Below, piece after piece: positions 36,935-47,760 of a DNA stretch of 64,000 nucleotides (positions are counted from its first letter, which is position 1; each line of letters begins with the position of its first letter). Source of the DNA: Diadophis punctatus similis (Eukaryota > Chordata > Lepidosauria > Squamata > Dipsadidae). The stretch is taken from contig JALIGW010000014.1 of NCBI GenBank assembly GCA_023053685.1, positions 19,540,808 through 19,604,807 on the forward strand, in the 5' to 3' direction. The notes beneath the pieces were generated by a model, which searched no databases, was not told the DNA's origin, and worked only from the letters and a program-made list of their open reading frames with translations. The position numbers were made by a program, and so were the translations under genes.

Positions 36935-37393
36935 ATCTAATACTCCTTCCTCCTCCTATTTTCCCCGCAACAACCTTGTGAGGTGGGTTGGGCTGAGAGA
37001 GAATGAATGGCCCAAAGCATGGAGCTGGCTTTCATGTTTAAGGCAGGACTAGAACTCACTGTCTCCTGGTGATTGGTCCAAAGTTGCCCAGCCAGCTTTC
37101 ATGTCTAAGGTGGGACATGTTTAAGGCAGGACTAGAACTCACCATCTTCTGGTAATTGACTCAAACTCACCCAGCCACCCATGCTTAAGGTGGGACTAGA
37201 ACTTAGTTTTCTGGTGAGTGGCCCAAAGTCTCTTAGCTGGCTTTCATGCCTAAGGCTGTACTAGAATTTACCATCTCCTGGTGATTGGCCTAAAGTCACA
37301 CAACCTACTTTCATGGCTAAGATAGGACTAGAAATCACAGTCTCCTGGTTTCTGAGCCAGCACCTGAAACCACTAAACAAGACTGGCTCTTAT
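36935..37393 (-). mobile_element. tRNA-derived SINE with internal minisatellite
   Basis: Related to 23287 and 32652, but the middle block of about 65 bp is present about five times. Each unit has TTTCATG..TAAGG.GGAC, TAGAACTCAC and CTGGTGATTGG.C.AAAGT. The last unit runs into the tRNA-like head (reverse of AAGACTGGCTCT). Confidence 0.75.
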
Positions 37394-38007
37394 ATTCCAA
37401 GTGGAGTAAGGACCCTTTCCTCAGGGGCTTTTTCAAAATTGCTGATGGAGAATTCTGCCCCTGGGAAATTCTGGAATTTCTCCTCCTTCCATTTTTCTAG
37501 CTGGAAATAAGAGTCTTTTTAAAGACTTTTTGTGCCCTGCTTTAAAAGAATGCAGAAGATCTGAGAAGATTCTTCAAAGCTGTGAAAAGAATAAGTATGA
37601 TGGTACTTTGAGATGCCAATGTGGCTTCTTTATTAAAAAAGGAATAACTGGCCTTTGTCGTCGTTTTATTTCTAAGAATGATTTCAGCCCCTGGACAGAT
37701 ATTTTCCTGAGAGCCCATGGCGGACCCCCAGCCTGGAGCCAGCTGACTTTTGCCAAGCTCAGTATTGCAAGGAATGATTAAAGAAGCTAGAGCCACTCAG
37801 ACGTCAATCGGGAGTTTGAATACAACAATAAGGAATCTTGGACATTTCAATAGGAACCTCAGCTCTCGTCTATTAGTGAATTTCCTGAGATGGGATTTCT
37901 TTGAACACCCTCAAATGTCCCCTTCTTGACCTTTCTGCAGCTCAGCCTGAGCTTCCATTTACGAGATTAGCTAGTAATAAATTCCTTTCCTCTGTTGGTT
38001 ATATATA

Positions 38008-38180
38008 GTCTTCCTTCCTTCCTTCCTTCCTTCCTTCCTTTTTATCTTTTCCTTCCTTCTTTCCTTCTCTTTATCTTTTTTTTCTTCCTTCCTTTCCTCC
38101 CTCCCATCTCTTTTTATCTTTTCCTTCCTTCTTTCCATCTCTTTATCCTTCCTTCCTTCCTCCCTCCCTCCCTCCCTCCC
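38008..38180. repeat. Polypyrimidine (CTTC)n/(CCTC)n tract
   Basis: Repeated CTTC blocks broken by TTTATCTTTT spacers. It produces a spurious Phe/Leu/Pro-rich frame. Confidence 0.93.
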
Positions 38181-38219
38181 TCTTCAAATCTCTCTGCCTG
38201 GATTAGTCCCTGCAATTTT

Positions 38220-38345
38220 CTTGGCAAAATTTTCAGAAGTGGTTTGCCATGGCCTCCTTCTAGTCCTCTAGACAGGACTAGAACTCCTGGTCTTCCAGTT
38301 TTTAGCCTGGTGCCTTTAACCACTGTTTCAAACTGGCTCTTGGGT
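38220..38345 (-). mobile_element. tRNA-derived SINE head fragment
   Basis: Ends on the plus strand with TTAACCACTGTTTCAAACTG and GGCTCTTGG, the reverse of the head seen at 23287 and 36935. Confidence 0.55.
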
Positions 38346-39029
38346 TTCTTGTTTTCTCTCATAATCTCTCAAACCTACCACTGCTTTATGGGATCATTTG
38401 ATTCTCAGGCTCTGATTAATGCTGATCTGTGATATTATTGTTGTCAAGGTATCACAACACCTGACCTACGTAACAGCTGAGTTAAAAACTGAAATAGGGA
38501 CAGATGCTTCTACATCACCCTTGTCTTTATTTTAGTTATAGGTTCACTCTATCACACAACCCGCTGTTGGTCTAAACAAGAGGATATCTTTAATGAATTC
38601 TAAAATTTCAACCTGTGCAGTTTGTCACAATCTGCATTTCCTCTGCATCTTTATTCCCCTTTAAGCTGCAATCATATTGATGTATGGACCCAGCTCTAGA
38701 GATTCATAGCAACACTACATAAAATAGATTTTACCAAGTCTGATTTTATTCTGTTTTATCGATGCTCCCTTGAAAGTTGAAATGGAGAGAAGGCGAAAAA
38801 TGTAAATACATTTCAGGAATGAAAAGCCCAAGACTAACTGCATGATGCCATGTGAAGATTTAGATCCAAAACACTGGGGAAGTGACCCGATTCAAAAGCA
38901 CCCGCTTTAGCATTTTGGAATGCTAAAAATCAAATACCTAGCCAAAAGGAATTTTTTTCACTGATAAAACTGTAAAAATGTCCCATCTATTAAAATCACA
39001 CAAGCTGCTATTACAATGGCTTGCAACAA

Positions 39030-39438
39030 ATAACCCTCGACTTACGACCACAATTGAGCCCAAAATTTATGATACTGTGAGACATTTGTCAAATGAGTTT
39101 GGCCCCATTTTCCGACCTTGCTTGTCACTGTTGTTAAGTGAATCATGGCAGCTCTTAAAAGTTAGTAACATGGTTATTAAGCAAATCTGGCTTCCCCGTT
39201 GACTTTGCTTGTCAGAAGGTCCAAAAGAGGATCACTGAATCTTGTGACCCTGAATCTTGCGACACTGCAACCATCATAAATATGAGTCAGTTGCCAAGCG
39301 GCTGAATTTTGATCACATGACCATGGGGATGCTGCAAAGGTCGTAAGTATGAAAAGCGGTCATAAGTCACTTCTTTCAGTGCCGTTGTCACTTTGAATGG
39401 TCACTAAATAAACTGTTGTAAGTCGAGGACTACCTGTA
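39030..39438 (+). mobile_element. Palindromic TA-flanked MITE
   Basis: Full copy with the left end slightly decayed (AACCCTCGACTTACGACC). The right end is TAAGTCGAGGACTACCTGTA. Confidence 0.87.
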
Positions 39439-39639
39439 TTCAGTTTTTCTCTTTGTGTCGCTCAGACAGCACATACAACACGGTGAATGAGTCATTTGAA
39501 TACAATTTTACTTAGATGTGGGGAATTGAACTAGAGACAGAGTGAAACCCAAGGCAATTAACATCAGAGTTAATTGAATAATCAGAAAGGACCAACTTTG
39601 GCTTTGTAAACAGAACTACCCAGCTCAGGCCAAGACACT

Positions 39640-39842
39640 CAGCTTACGAAGAACAACTGCAGGAATTGGGTTTGGCCAGTTTAGAGAAAAGAAGGACTAG
39701 GGGTGACATGATAGCAGTGTTCCAGTATTTGAGGGGCTGCCACAGAGAAGAGGGGATCAACCTATTCTCCAAAGCACCTGAAAGCAGAACAAAAAGTAAT
39801 GGATGGAAACTAATCAAGGAGAGAAGCAAGATGGAATTAACA
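39640..39842 (+). mobile_element. CR1 LINE internal fragment
   Basis: Encodes EKRRTRGDMIAVFQYLRGCH and GWKLIKERSKMEL. Truncated before the usual 3' tail. Confidence 0.82.
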
Positions 39843-40702
39843 AAGAACAGGGATTCATGTCTGATCCACAAAAGGCATTATTTCTTTCGGCCTCATTTGG
39901 ATTACCTGATGAGGTGAGGGATAGACTTAATGTATCCTCATATGACCTGCTGCCAATGAAATCACAGTTCCTTCCTCCACTGCTAAAGAACAAATCCAGA
40001 AATGAATCACCTAGATTTGATTTCATCTATAAAAATTTGAAAGCCCTTCAAGAAAAAACAACTCAAGTGCAATGGAAAATTACTCATGGGGGAGACTGAT
40101 TTCAGGACTAGCTCATCTAAATCCCCCTTCTTCCTTTTAAGGAATCTTTTAAGCTACATATTTATAATAAATTCCCTGGAAATAAATCTAACACTAGACA
40201 GATCGACATAAACTGAGGCACTTTCAATGTCCAAGTTGGAAAGATATTCTTGACCACCAAGGATTTGAGGGTTTTTCTTTTTTAAAAATAGTCTATATCT
40301 TCTAGCTTTTGAGTACCATTTCTCTTAATGATAATTTTTGCTGTACATTTCCCAATACTACTATTGCAACTCTTTACTGTAAATTTCCAAATGCTCTCTT
40401 CATACCTTTACAGGACATATATTTCAGGACATGTTCTGTCACAATCATGCAATGACAGACACATGGAGAGAGAAGACGCTGTTATCTACCTGCTAACATT
40501 TTAAGAGAAGCAAGAATCTAACAAAAAGTTTCCTAATTGTTGAACATTTTAGCGTGTATTTGACACTTATGCATTCCATCTCTTCCTTCCTTTCTTTTTT
40601 GCTGGAGAAAGTGGCTTATGAGAATAAATAAGCAGCCAATGTGTAGTGGCGTACTTTCCTTTATCACTTACAATGAATGTGTGCTTCAAAGGTATCTCTG
40701 AA

Positions 40703-41423
40703 ATGACGAATGAAGACAGATATATAATTCTACACATTACAACAGCCGCAAGAATTATATATGCGCAGACTTGGAAAACCGAAAAAGTCCCAACTACGTT
40801 AAATCTCATTAATAAAGTATTTGAATGCGCAGAACTTAGTAGGATGTCACTGGAAATGCAAGACAAAGATGACTCTGAATTCTATAAAACTTGGGACAGG
40901 TGGTATAACTGGCTTAACCAAAATAAATATCAAAAATTGCTATAATTATGTGTCATGATCCTAGACACACTATGAGTCATGATCTTAGACAGTATAAATA
41001 ATAACAAATGTCTACTTTTTCGCAAAGACCGGAACAAAATATCGGAATGTATACAATTTTACAAGATTATAAAATATTAATCAAGCTGAACAAAAGAACC
41101 ATTGTTGAAAAAGGGAAAATTGTTTTATTGTAATGATAATAGATTGAACACAATATAACAAGAGAAAAGAATAAGGAAAATATTGGAAGATATAAGAAAG
41201 ATAATGATGTAAATAATAACTATAAAGATTAAACATGTTTTTTGTATCACTAGGCTGTAAAAGGATAGCGTCGACGAGATGGTTGACATGTATGTTCAAT
41301 GTTCAATGTTTTCTATACTCAAAGATATTTCTTACTTATTCTTACATATGTTTATACATGTTTTTATGTTTGTTTGGATGTTTGTTTGTCTTTTTTACAT
41401 AATTAATAAAGATTATTTTATAA
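40703..41423 (+). mobile_element. 5'-truncated L1 with 16-bp TSD
   Basis: CAAAGGTATCTCTGAA is exact at 40687-40702 and 41424-41439, marking a recent target-primed insertion. The insert encodes the last 80 or so residues of L1 ORF2 (RYIILHITTAARIIYAQTWK; WDRWYNWL), stop 40943-40945, then about 480 bp of 3' UTR ending with AATAAAGATTATTTTATAA. The apparent 99-codon frame starts in host flank (40646) and crosses the junction. Confidence 0.92.
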
Positions 41424-41439
41424 CAAAGGTATCTCTGAA

Positions 41440-41790
41440 GGGAAGACTGGACACACTCGTGGATCCCTGCCTTGCTGTGGCCAAAGGGGCTTGCATGAGC
41501 TAAGCTGTGCAGAGCCACCCAAGATGGACAGGTCATAGTGGAGAGTGCTGACAAAATGTAATCCTCTGGAGAAGGAAATGGCAACCCACTCCAGCATCCT
41601 TGCCAACACAACCCCATGGCCAGTACCAAAAGACTAAAAGACATGATGCTTGAAGATGAGCCCATCAAGTCAGAAGGTGTCCAATAACTCTAGGAGACAG
41701 TGGAGGTCAGGGGGGCCTGGCATGCGATGGTCCATGGGGTTGCGAAGAATCAGAAACGACTTAGCAACTGAACAACAACAAGAAGGAAGG
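41440..41790 (+). mobile_element. BovB/RTE-like LINE remnant
   Basis: Shows CTGGAGAAGGAAATGGCAAC, CCACTCCAG, and a 3' end TCCATGGGGTTGCGAAGAAT with CAGAAACGACTTAGCAACTG and a CAACAACAA tail. These are the characteristic strings of BovB (RTE clade) retrotransposons shared by squamates and ruminants. The L1 at 40703 may have landed at its left edge. Confidence 0.72.
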
Positions 41791-42234
41791 CTGGTCTTTG
41801 ATCTAAGATGGGTGACTATCTTTTTGGAGAAGGAAAACACTTTTTTAAAAAATCCCAAGATCACCGCAGGTGGTATAAGGCCACCACAACATCACCCCAC
41901 TAATCCCGATCACGTTTGGAGAAGGGGAATTAGCCTCCAAGGGATTAACTATTTTGGCAATGACCATTTGTAATAGTATGTGAGAATGACGGTAGGAGAC
42001 AAGGCCATGGCCCAGAGCTGCATACCAGGCAAAGAAAGCAACTCAGAAAGAAACCTCAGTAACTTCCCAGGCTGTAAAAAAGAAGGGGCAAATTTATACT
42101 TTCAGACTTGCAAGATTCTGTTAATGTAGCCTTACAATAAATTAGAATCAGCTCAGCTGGTCATGTTTCCTCGCTGCTCCACCTGGGGAGGCTGAACCAT
42201 TTCAGTGGCTCAAGATGTTATATATTGCCAGAAT

Positions 42235-42402
42235 ATAAGAAAAGATACTGAGACTTTGCAGAGAAGAGCAACGAAGATCATCGGAGCTTTTCAAGAAGAG
42301 TTTGGACAGCCATTTGTCTGAAATAGCATAGGGTCTCCTGCTTGAGCAGGGGGTTGGACTAGAAGACCTCCAAGGTCCCTTCCAATTCTGATATTCTGTT
42401 AA
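42235..42402 (+). mobile_element. CR1 LINE 3' fragment with internal deletion
   Basis: GAGAAGAGCAACGAAGATCA joins directly to the 3' tail (TTTCAAGAAGAGTTTGGACA, GGGGGTTGGACTAGAAGACC). The central part is missing. Confidence 0.85.
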
Positions 42403-42518
42403 GGCAGCTGCAAAATGGGTGTTGCAGGACCCAGTACAATTTAGGAATACAGGTTGATTTTCCCTGCCTTAAACCCAAATTCCCTGTTCATCCGGAGGAG
42501 ACTCAAAAATGTCCTTAC

Positions 42519-42650
42519 CTTTTTGCAAAGAACCATCTGGTGATCAAACAGGAAGAAGACCCGCTGCTGGCTTCGTCCGTACGGCTGATATATCCACGAC
42601 ATCTCTCCCGTGTAGATCAACTCAGAGCTGCGATCCAAAATGTCATCTCC
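42519..42650 (-). CDS. ARHGEF9: ARHGEF9 (collybistin) exon, start of PH domain
   Basis: 132 bp, 44 codons, phase 0 at both ends. It encodes [30 protein letters not shown] and [14 protein letters not shown], the first strands of the PH domain after the DH-PH linker. Acceptor CAG lies at 42653-42651 and donor GTAAGG from 42518. Collybistin in mammals reads GRNQQR at the position where this has GRSQQR, as far as I recall. This is the most 5' exon of the gene in the window. The DH and SH3 exons should lie above 64000. Confidence 0.98.
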
Positions 42651-43450
42651 CTGAAATGAAAGGAGAACTAATCACCCCACAGAGGATATGATTGTCCCCA
42701 TTCGATTTCACTTTTCTTTTTGTAAAAAGTAAGAAATCAGATTGGCTGGAAACCTAACAGCGGAGCAAAGAGATTTGAAGGTTCCTACGTTTAGGTGAGC
42801 TGTATTCAGAACTGGCCTCTCTTTCTTAGCTATGTACACAAGGTTTTCTATAATAGATTAGAAAGTTAAAGAGATTCAGCAATTAAGGTCAATTCTTGAT
42901 GAAGGCATCCATGCAATCGACTCATTTTATTTTGTTTCCTGGGCCTATATGCTGCTCTAATCATACCTGACTTTATATAGCATTAAATAAATTGAGGTTT
43001 ATTCTTCATTCAATTTCCCACTACCTAACAGGCCTAGAATTCCCATGTGTTTCCCCCTCCCAAATCCTAACCAGGTTTGGCTTATGAGATCAGCCAAGGT
43101 TAGCAAGGTGCTGCTGCTTGCTAAGCATACTTTCGCCTCTACAAAGGATTTCTGGTTTGAGATTCTGAACTCTGCAATTCTTCTCCTCTGTAAAAGTGTA
43201 ATTGTATCCATGAACATATCACTTTGTGGTTTTGTTTACTCACCCCTACTTTTCTTGCTATCTTACATTTCCTTCCCCTAAAAGAAGCCATGTAAAATAC
43301 TAGCTGTCTTCTTTTTCAAGTTTTGCTATCCATAATCACAAATCTGCAAGTGTTGTAGCCTCTGGGTCTTTTTCTAGGGTTATTTTGCAATGCAGCAACA
43401 TTCTGAGTGTATCCTGCAAATGAGCCTTTGCAGCCCCTATTTGTCCAAAA

Positions 43451-43847
43451 CAGGTAGTCCTCGAGTTACAACAGTTCATTTAGTGACTGTTCAAAGTTAC
43501 AACAGCACTGAAAAAAGTGACTTATGACCTTTTTCACACTTACAACCGTTGCAGTGTCCTCATGGTCACATGATCAAAATTCAGATACTTGGCAACTGGT
43601 TCATACTTATGACGGTTGCAGTGTCCCGGGGCCACGTGATCATTTTCTGCGACCTTCAGACAAGCAAAGTCAATGGGGAAGCCAGATTCACTTAACAACC
43701 GAGTTACTAATTTAACAACTTCAGTGGTTCACTTAACAAATGTGATAATAAAGATCATAAATTGGAGCAAAATTCACTTAACAAATGTCTCACTTAGCAA
43801 CAGAAATGTTGGGCTCAATTGGGGTCGTAAGTCAAGGACTACCTGTA
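43451..43847 (-). mobile_element. Palindromic TA-flanked MITE, reverse orientation
   Basis: Same terminal repeats, but the interior reads in reverse compared with 16951 (TTACAACAGTTCATTTAGTG at the left). This shows the family is directional between its palindromic ends. Confidence 0.9.
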
Positions 43848-44299
43848 ATGCACCCCAAAACTTTGCCCTGGTGCCATTCAGAAGACCTTGCATAGCATCT
43901 TGAGATCTTTGGAAAAAGACGCCGTCTGCATTTTCATATTGAAGTGAGAATGGGGGCATATGTTAAAGATTGGAGCAGGCTCCGTTTCTATGGGAGATTC
44001 TCGATTCTGAACCTCTAAATCAGTGGTTCCCAACCTTTCTAATGCCGTGACCCCTTAATATAGTTCCTCATGTTGTGGTGACCCCCAACCATAAAATTAT
44101 TTTGGAGACCTAGCGAACAAAGAGGCAAACAGAGAGGGAGGGAAGAGAGAGACTAAGAGATATTAGCACAGGGCTAGCCTGATCATATGGAGCAGGGCGG
44201 CGGTGATGGACCATGCTCCAGCACCACCTCCTTCTCCAGTTCCCTCCGGCTTAGCTCCTCCTGCCCCTGGCGGTGGCGCCCTCAGCACCAAGGCTGTAT

Positions 44300-47200
44300 G
44301 ATTTATTTATTTATTTATTTATTTATTTGGCTTTTCTTATATGCCGCCCAACTCCCGAGGGACTCAGGGCGGCGTACAACACAAGAAAAATACAAGAAAT
44401 AACCAATAAACAGAATTTAAAAACATAATATAAAAATTAAAAATTACAGTATAAAAAACAACCATTCAACAACCAAACATACCCGGGGGAGAGTTCAGCT
44501 GGAATTAAGCTCTGCCCCCTGCCTGCAGGAAAAGCCACGTCTTAACGGCTTTTCGGAAGGCCAGCAGGGTGGGGATAGTTCGGGTCTCTGGAGGAAGTTG
44601 GTTCCAGAGCGCGGGGCCTGCCACAGAGAAGGCCCTCCCCCTAGGACCCGCCAGCCGGCATTGCTTGGCTGACGGGAGCTGGAGGAGGCCAACTCTGTGG
44701 GCCCTAACCGGTCGAAGGGAAGTATGAGGCAGAATGCGGTCCCGGAGATAACCTGGTCCTAAGCCATGAAGGGCTTTAAAGATGATGATCAACACCTTGA
44801 ATTGGACCCGGAGACTAATGGGCAACCAATGCAGCTGGCGGAGTATAGGTGTCACGTGGGTGTACCTTGGTACACCCACCATAGCACGCGCAGCCGCATT
44901 TTGTACCAGTTGGAGTCTCCGGATACTCTTCAAGGGTAGCCCCATGTAGAGCGCGTTGCAGTAGTCCAAACGGGAGGTGACAAGGGCGTGAGTGACCGTG
45001 AGTAGAGCCTCCTTCTCCAAATATGGCCGCAACTGGTGCACAAGGCGAACCTGTGCAAAGGCCCCCCTAGCCACAGCAGTAAGATGATGCTCCAATTTTA
45101 GCTGTGGATCTAGGAGGACCCCCAAGTTGCGGACCTGGTCCGAGGGAGTCAGTTTTGCTCCCTCGAGAACCAAGGAGGGACAGTTGTCGTAGTCCTTAGG
45201 AGGCAATATCCAAAGCCACTCAGTCTTGTCAGGGTTGAGTCTGAGTCTGTTCCTCCAAATCCAGATCCTAACGTCGTCCAGGCACCGGCACATTACATCA
45301 ACTGCCACACTGAAGTCAGATGGGGTGGTGATGTACAGCTGGGTGTCATCAGCGTACTGGTGGAAACGCACCCCATGTCTGCGGATGATCTCACCCAGCG
45401 GTTTCATGTAAATGTTAAATAGGATGGGCGAGAGAACCGACCCCTGAGGCACCCCGCATAACAGGGGCCTAGGGGAGGATCTCTGCCCTCCTGTTAACAC
45501 CGACTGCATCCTATCGGCGAGATAAGAGGAGAACCACCGTAAAACGGTGCCTCCCACTCCCAACTCACCGAGACGATGCAGAAGGATACCATGGTCGATG
45601 GTATCGAAAGCCGCTGAGAGGTCAAGTAGCACCAGGATAGAGGAATTTCCCCCATCCCGGGCCCGCCAGAGATCATCTATCAGAGCGACCAAGGCAGTTT
45701 CTGTACTGTACCCGCGCCTGAAACCCGACTGATAGGCATCTAGATGTTCTGTTTCATCCAGAAGTCGCAGAAGTTGAGTAGCCACCACCTTCTCCACAAC
45801 TTTCCCTAAAAAAGGTAAGTTGGAGACCGGACGAAAGTTCTTCAAGTCAGCTGGATCCAGGGAAGGCTTCTTCAGGAGGGGTCTCACCACCGCAGTTTTT
45901 AGCGACTGCGGTACGGATCCCTCCTCCAAAGAAGCGATGACCACCGCCCGGATCCAGCTGCGTGTCACCTCCCTGCTGGCCGAGACCAACCAGGAGGGGC
46001 ACGGGTCCAATAAACAGGTGGAGGCCCCCATTGCCCCCACGGCTCTGTCCACATCCTCAGGAGAAACAGGCCCAAACTCCTCCCACAACGGTGGACTAAG
46101 ACTAGCCCCCGTCAACTCCATGGACTCTGCCCAGCCAGAGTCCAGGTTCGACCGGATCCGAGCGACTTTATCCGACAGAAACTCTGCGAATTCCTCAGCT
46201 CTACCTTGCAAGTGTTCCTCGCTCCCCCCCTATAGCAAGGAGGGAGCGAGTCACCCTAAACAAGGCGGCTGGGCGAGAATCTGCGGACGCAATAAGAGCG
46301 GAAAAATAAGATCGTTTTGCCGCCCTTATCGCCACTAAATAAGATCTGATGTAAATTCTTAATAGTGTTCGATCGGATTCGGTCTTGCTGGACCTCCAGC
46401 AGCGCTCCAGACGTCTCTTCTGGCGTTTCATCTTCCGGAGCTCCTCGGTAAACCAGGGAGCTTTTCGGGATCCACTGCCATGGAGAGGTCGCAAAGGCGC
46501 AATTCGGTCTAAAGCCCCTGATGCTGCGGTGTTCCAAGCATCCACCAGGGAGTCAGCCGAGTTGCGTACCAGGGTTTCAGGTATTTCCCCAAGTTCCCTC
46601 TGGAATCCTTCCGGCTCCATTAGGCGCCTGGGGCGGAACCACCTAGTCGGTCCCGCCTCCCTGCGGGGGAGGAATGGAACTGCGAAATCCAACCTCAGTA
46701 GGAAATGATCTGACCATGACAGAGGGGTGATGACTATGTCCCTTATCTTCAGATCATCTCTCCACTGCCCCGAGAGAAACACTAGGTCGAGTGTGTGACC
46801 ACCCTCATGAGTCGGACCCTGGATTACTTGGGTCAGGTCCATGGTTGTCATGGAATCCATGAACTCCTGAGCAATCCCAGAGGTTTCGCCAGCAGAAGGC
46901 AAGTTAAAGTCCCCCAGCACCATAAGCCTGGGGAACTCAACTGCCAAGCCGGCTACTGCCTCGAGCAGCTCAGGCAGGGCCTTACTTACGCAGCTGGGAG
47001 GCAGGTACGTTAAGAAAAGGCCCACCTGTACCCCTAAGTCCAACTTCAGAAGGAGCGTCTCACACCCAACAATCTCCGGGGCAGGGATCCTACGAGGATG
47101 CAGGTTTCCACGTGTTATTATTGCCACTCCTCCCCTCCTTCCCTGGGGTCGGGAATGATGCTGCACTGAGAACCCGTCCGGGCATATCTCGGAGAGAGCT

Positions 47201-47760
47201 ACTCCTCCCTCCTGGCCCAGCCAGGTCTCAGTTATACAAACCAGGTCGGCCCCCTCTTCTGTGATTAAATCACGTATCAGGGGGGCTTTGTTGGTAATTG
47301 ACCTGGCGTTAAGCAGCAGCATCCTGAGCCCAGGGCCCTGAACACCCTGGTTACCAGGTACTCGGGATGAGCAAGATGGAACCACATTGGAGGGGCCGGA
47401 ACAAGGGATCGCTTGTACACAGCGAGGTCTCATTCCCCGAGAGCGGCCCACCCCTCTGCTCCCGCCATACCTGCCTCTTCCCATTATGACCGAGATGTTC
47501 CGGCTCTCGTCCCTACCAGAGACCCCCTCCCCTCCCCCGCTGGTCCCCCTCTCATCCTGCAGGCCATCCATACCATCCATACTGGACTGGGTAAAAGAGC
47601 CCGGACCCCCTCCGCTTCTGTTTATACACTCAGCAAAGGGGGGCCAAGCCTTGGTTCCCAGTTCCCTCAAATTGTCTTCTAAAATTTCAAACATTTCATT
47701 CTACTCATTCATATCACAGACATAACATTCTCAATCATACAGCATTCATCACTTCCGGGG
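44300..47760 (-). mobile_element. L2-type LINE (copy B), nearly intact
   Basis: Reverse-oriented copy of the LINE seen at 4122-7455. The 3' end is at the low side (GGGCGGCATATAAGAAAAG on the minus strand) with an AAAT tail at 44302-44330. The 5' limit near 47760 is approximate. Only one frame break was found in over 3 kb of ORF. Confidence 0.88.
44505..47694 (-). pseudogene. L2-type LINE ORF2, one frameshift
   Basis: Two blocks, 497 codons (47694-46201) and 568 codons (46211-44505), which together cover endonuclease, reverse transcriptase and C-terminal domain. Endonuclease marks: LLLLNARSITNKAPLI, ITETWLG, VLGDFNLP and SWSDHFLL. RT marks in the second block: LVLLDLSAAFDTIDH at residues 193-207, GVPQGSVLSP at 253-262 and YADD at 286-289, so the catalytic aspartates are present. 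The break is in a run of seven G (minus strand) near 46230, a typical slippage spot. Compared with 4261-7292, no premature stop occurs elsewhere. An N-terminal segment before the endonuclease is Gly/Arg/Ser-rich without a recognisable fold. Confidence 0.9.

Noticed and set aside
36943..37393. CRISPR-like array from regular repeats
   Set aside because: Vertebrate DNA. Repeats are adjacent without unique spacers and derive from a SINE.
37995..38432. 145-codon Phe/Leu/Ser-rich 'membrane protein'
   Set aside because: Product of the (CTTC)n tract plus a SINE remnant.
40646..40945. 99-codon frame as a host gene
   Set aside because: It crosses the insertion junction of a truncated L1. The C-terminal 80 residues are L1 ORF2.
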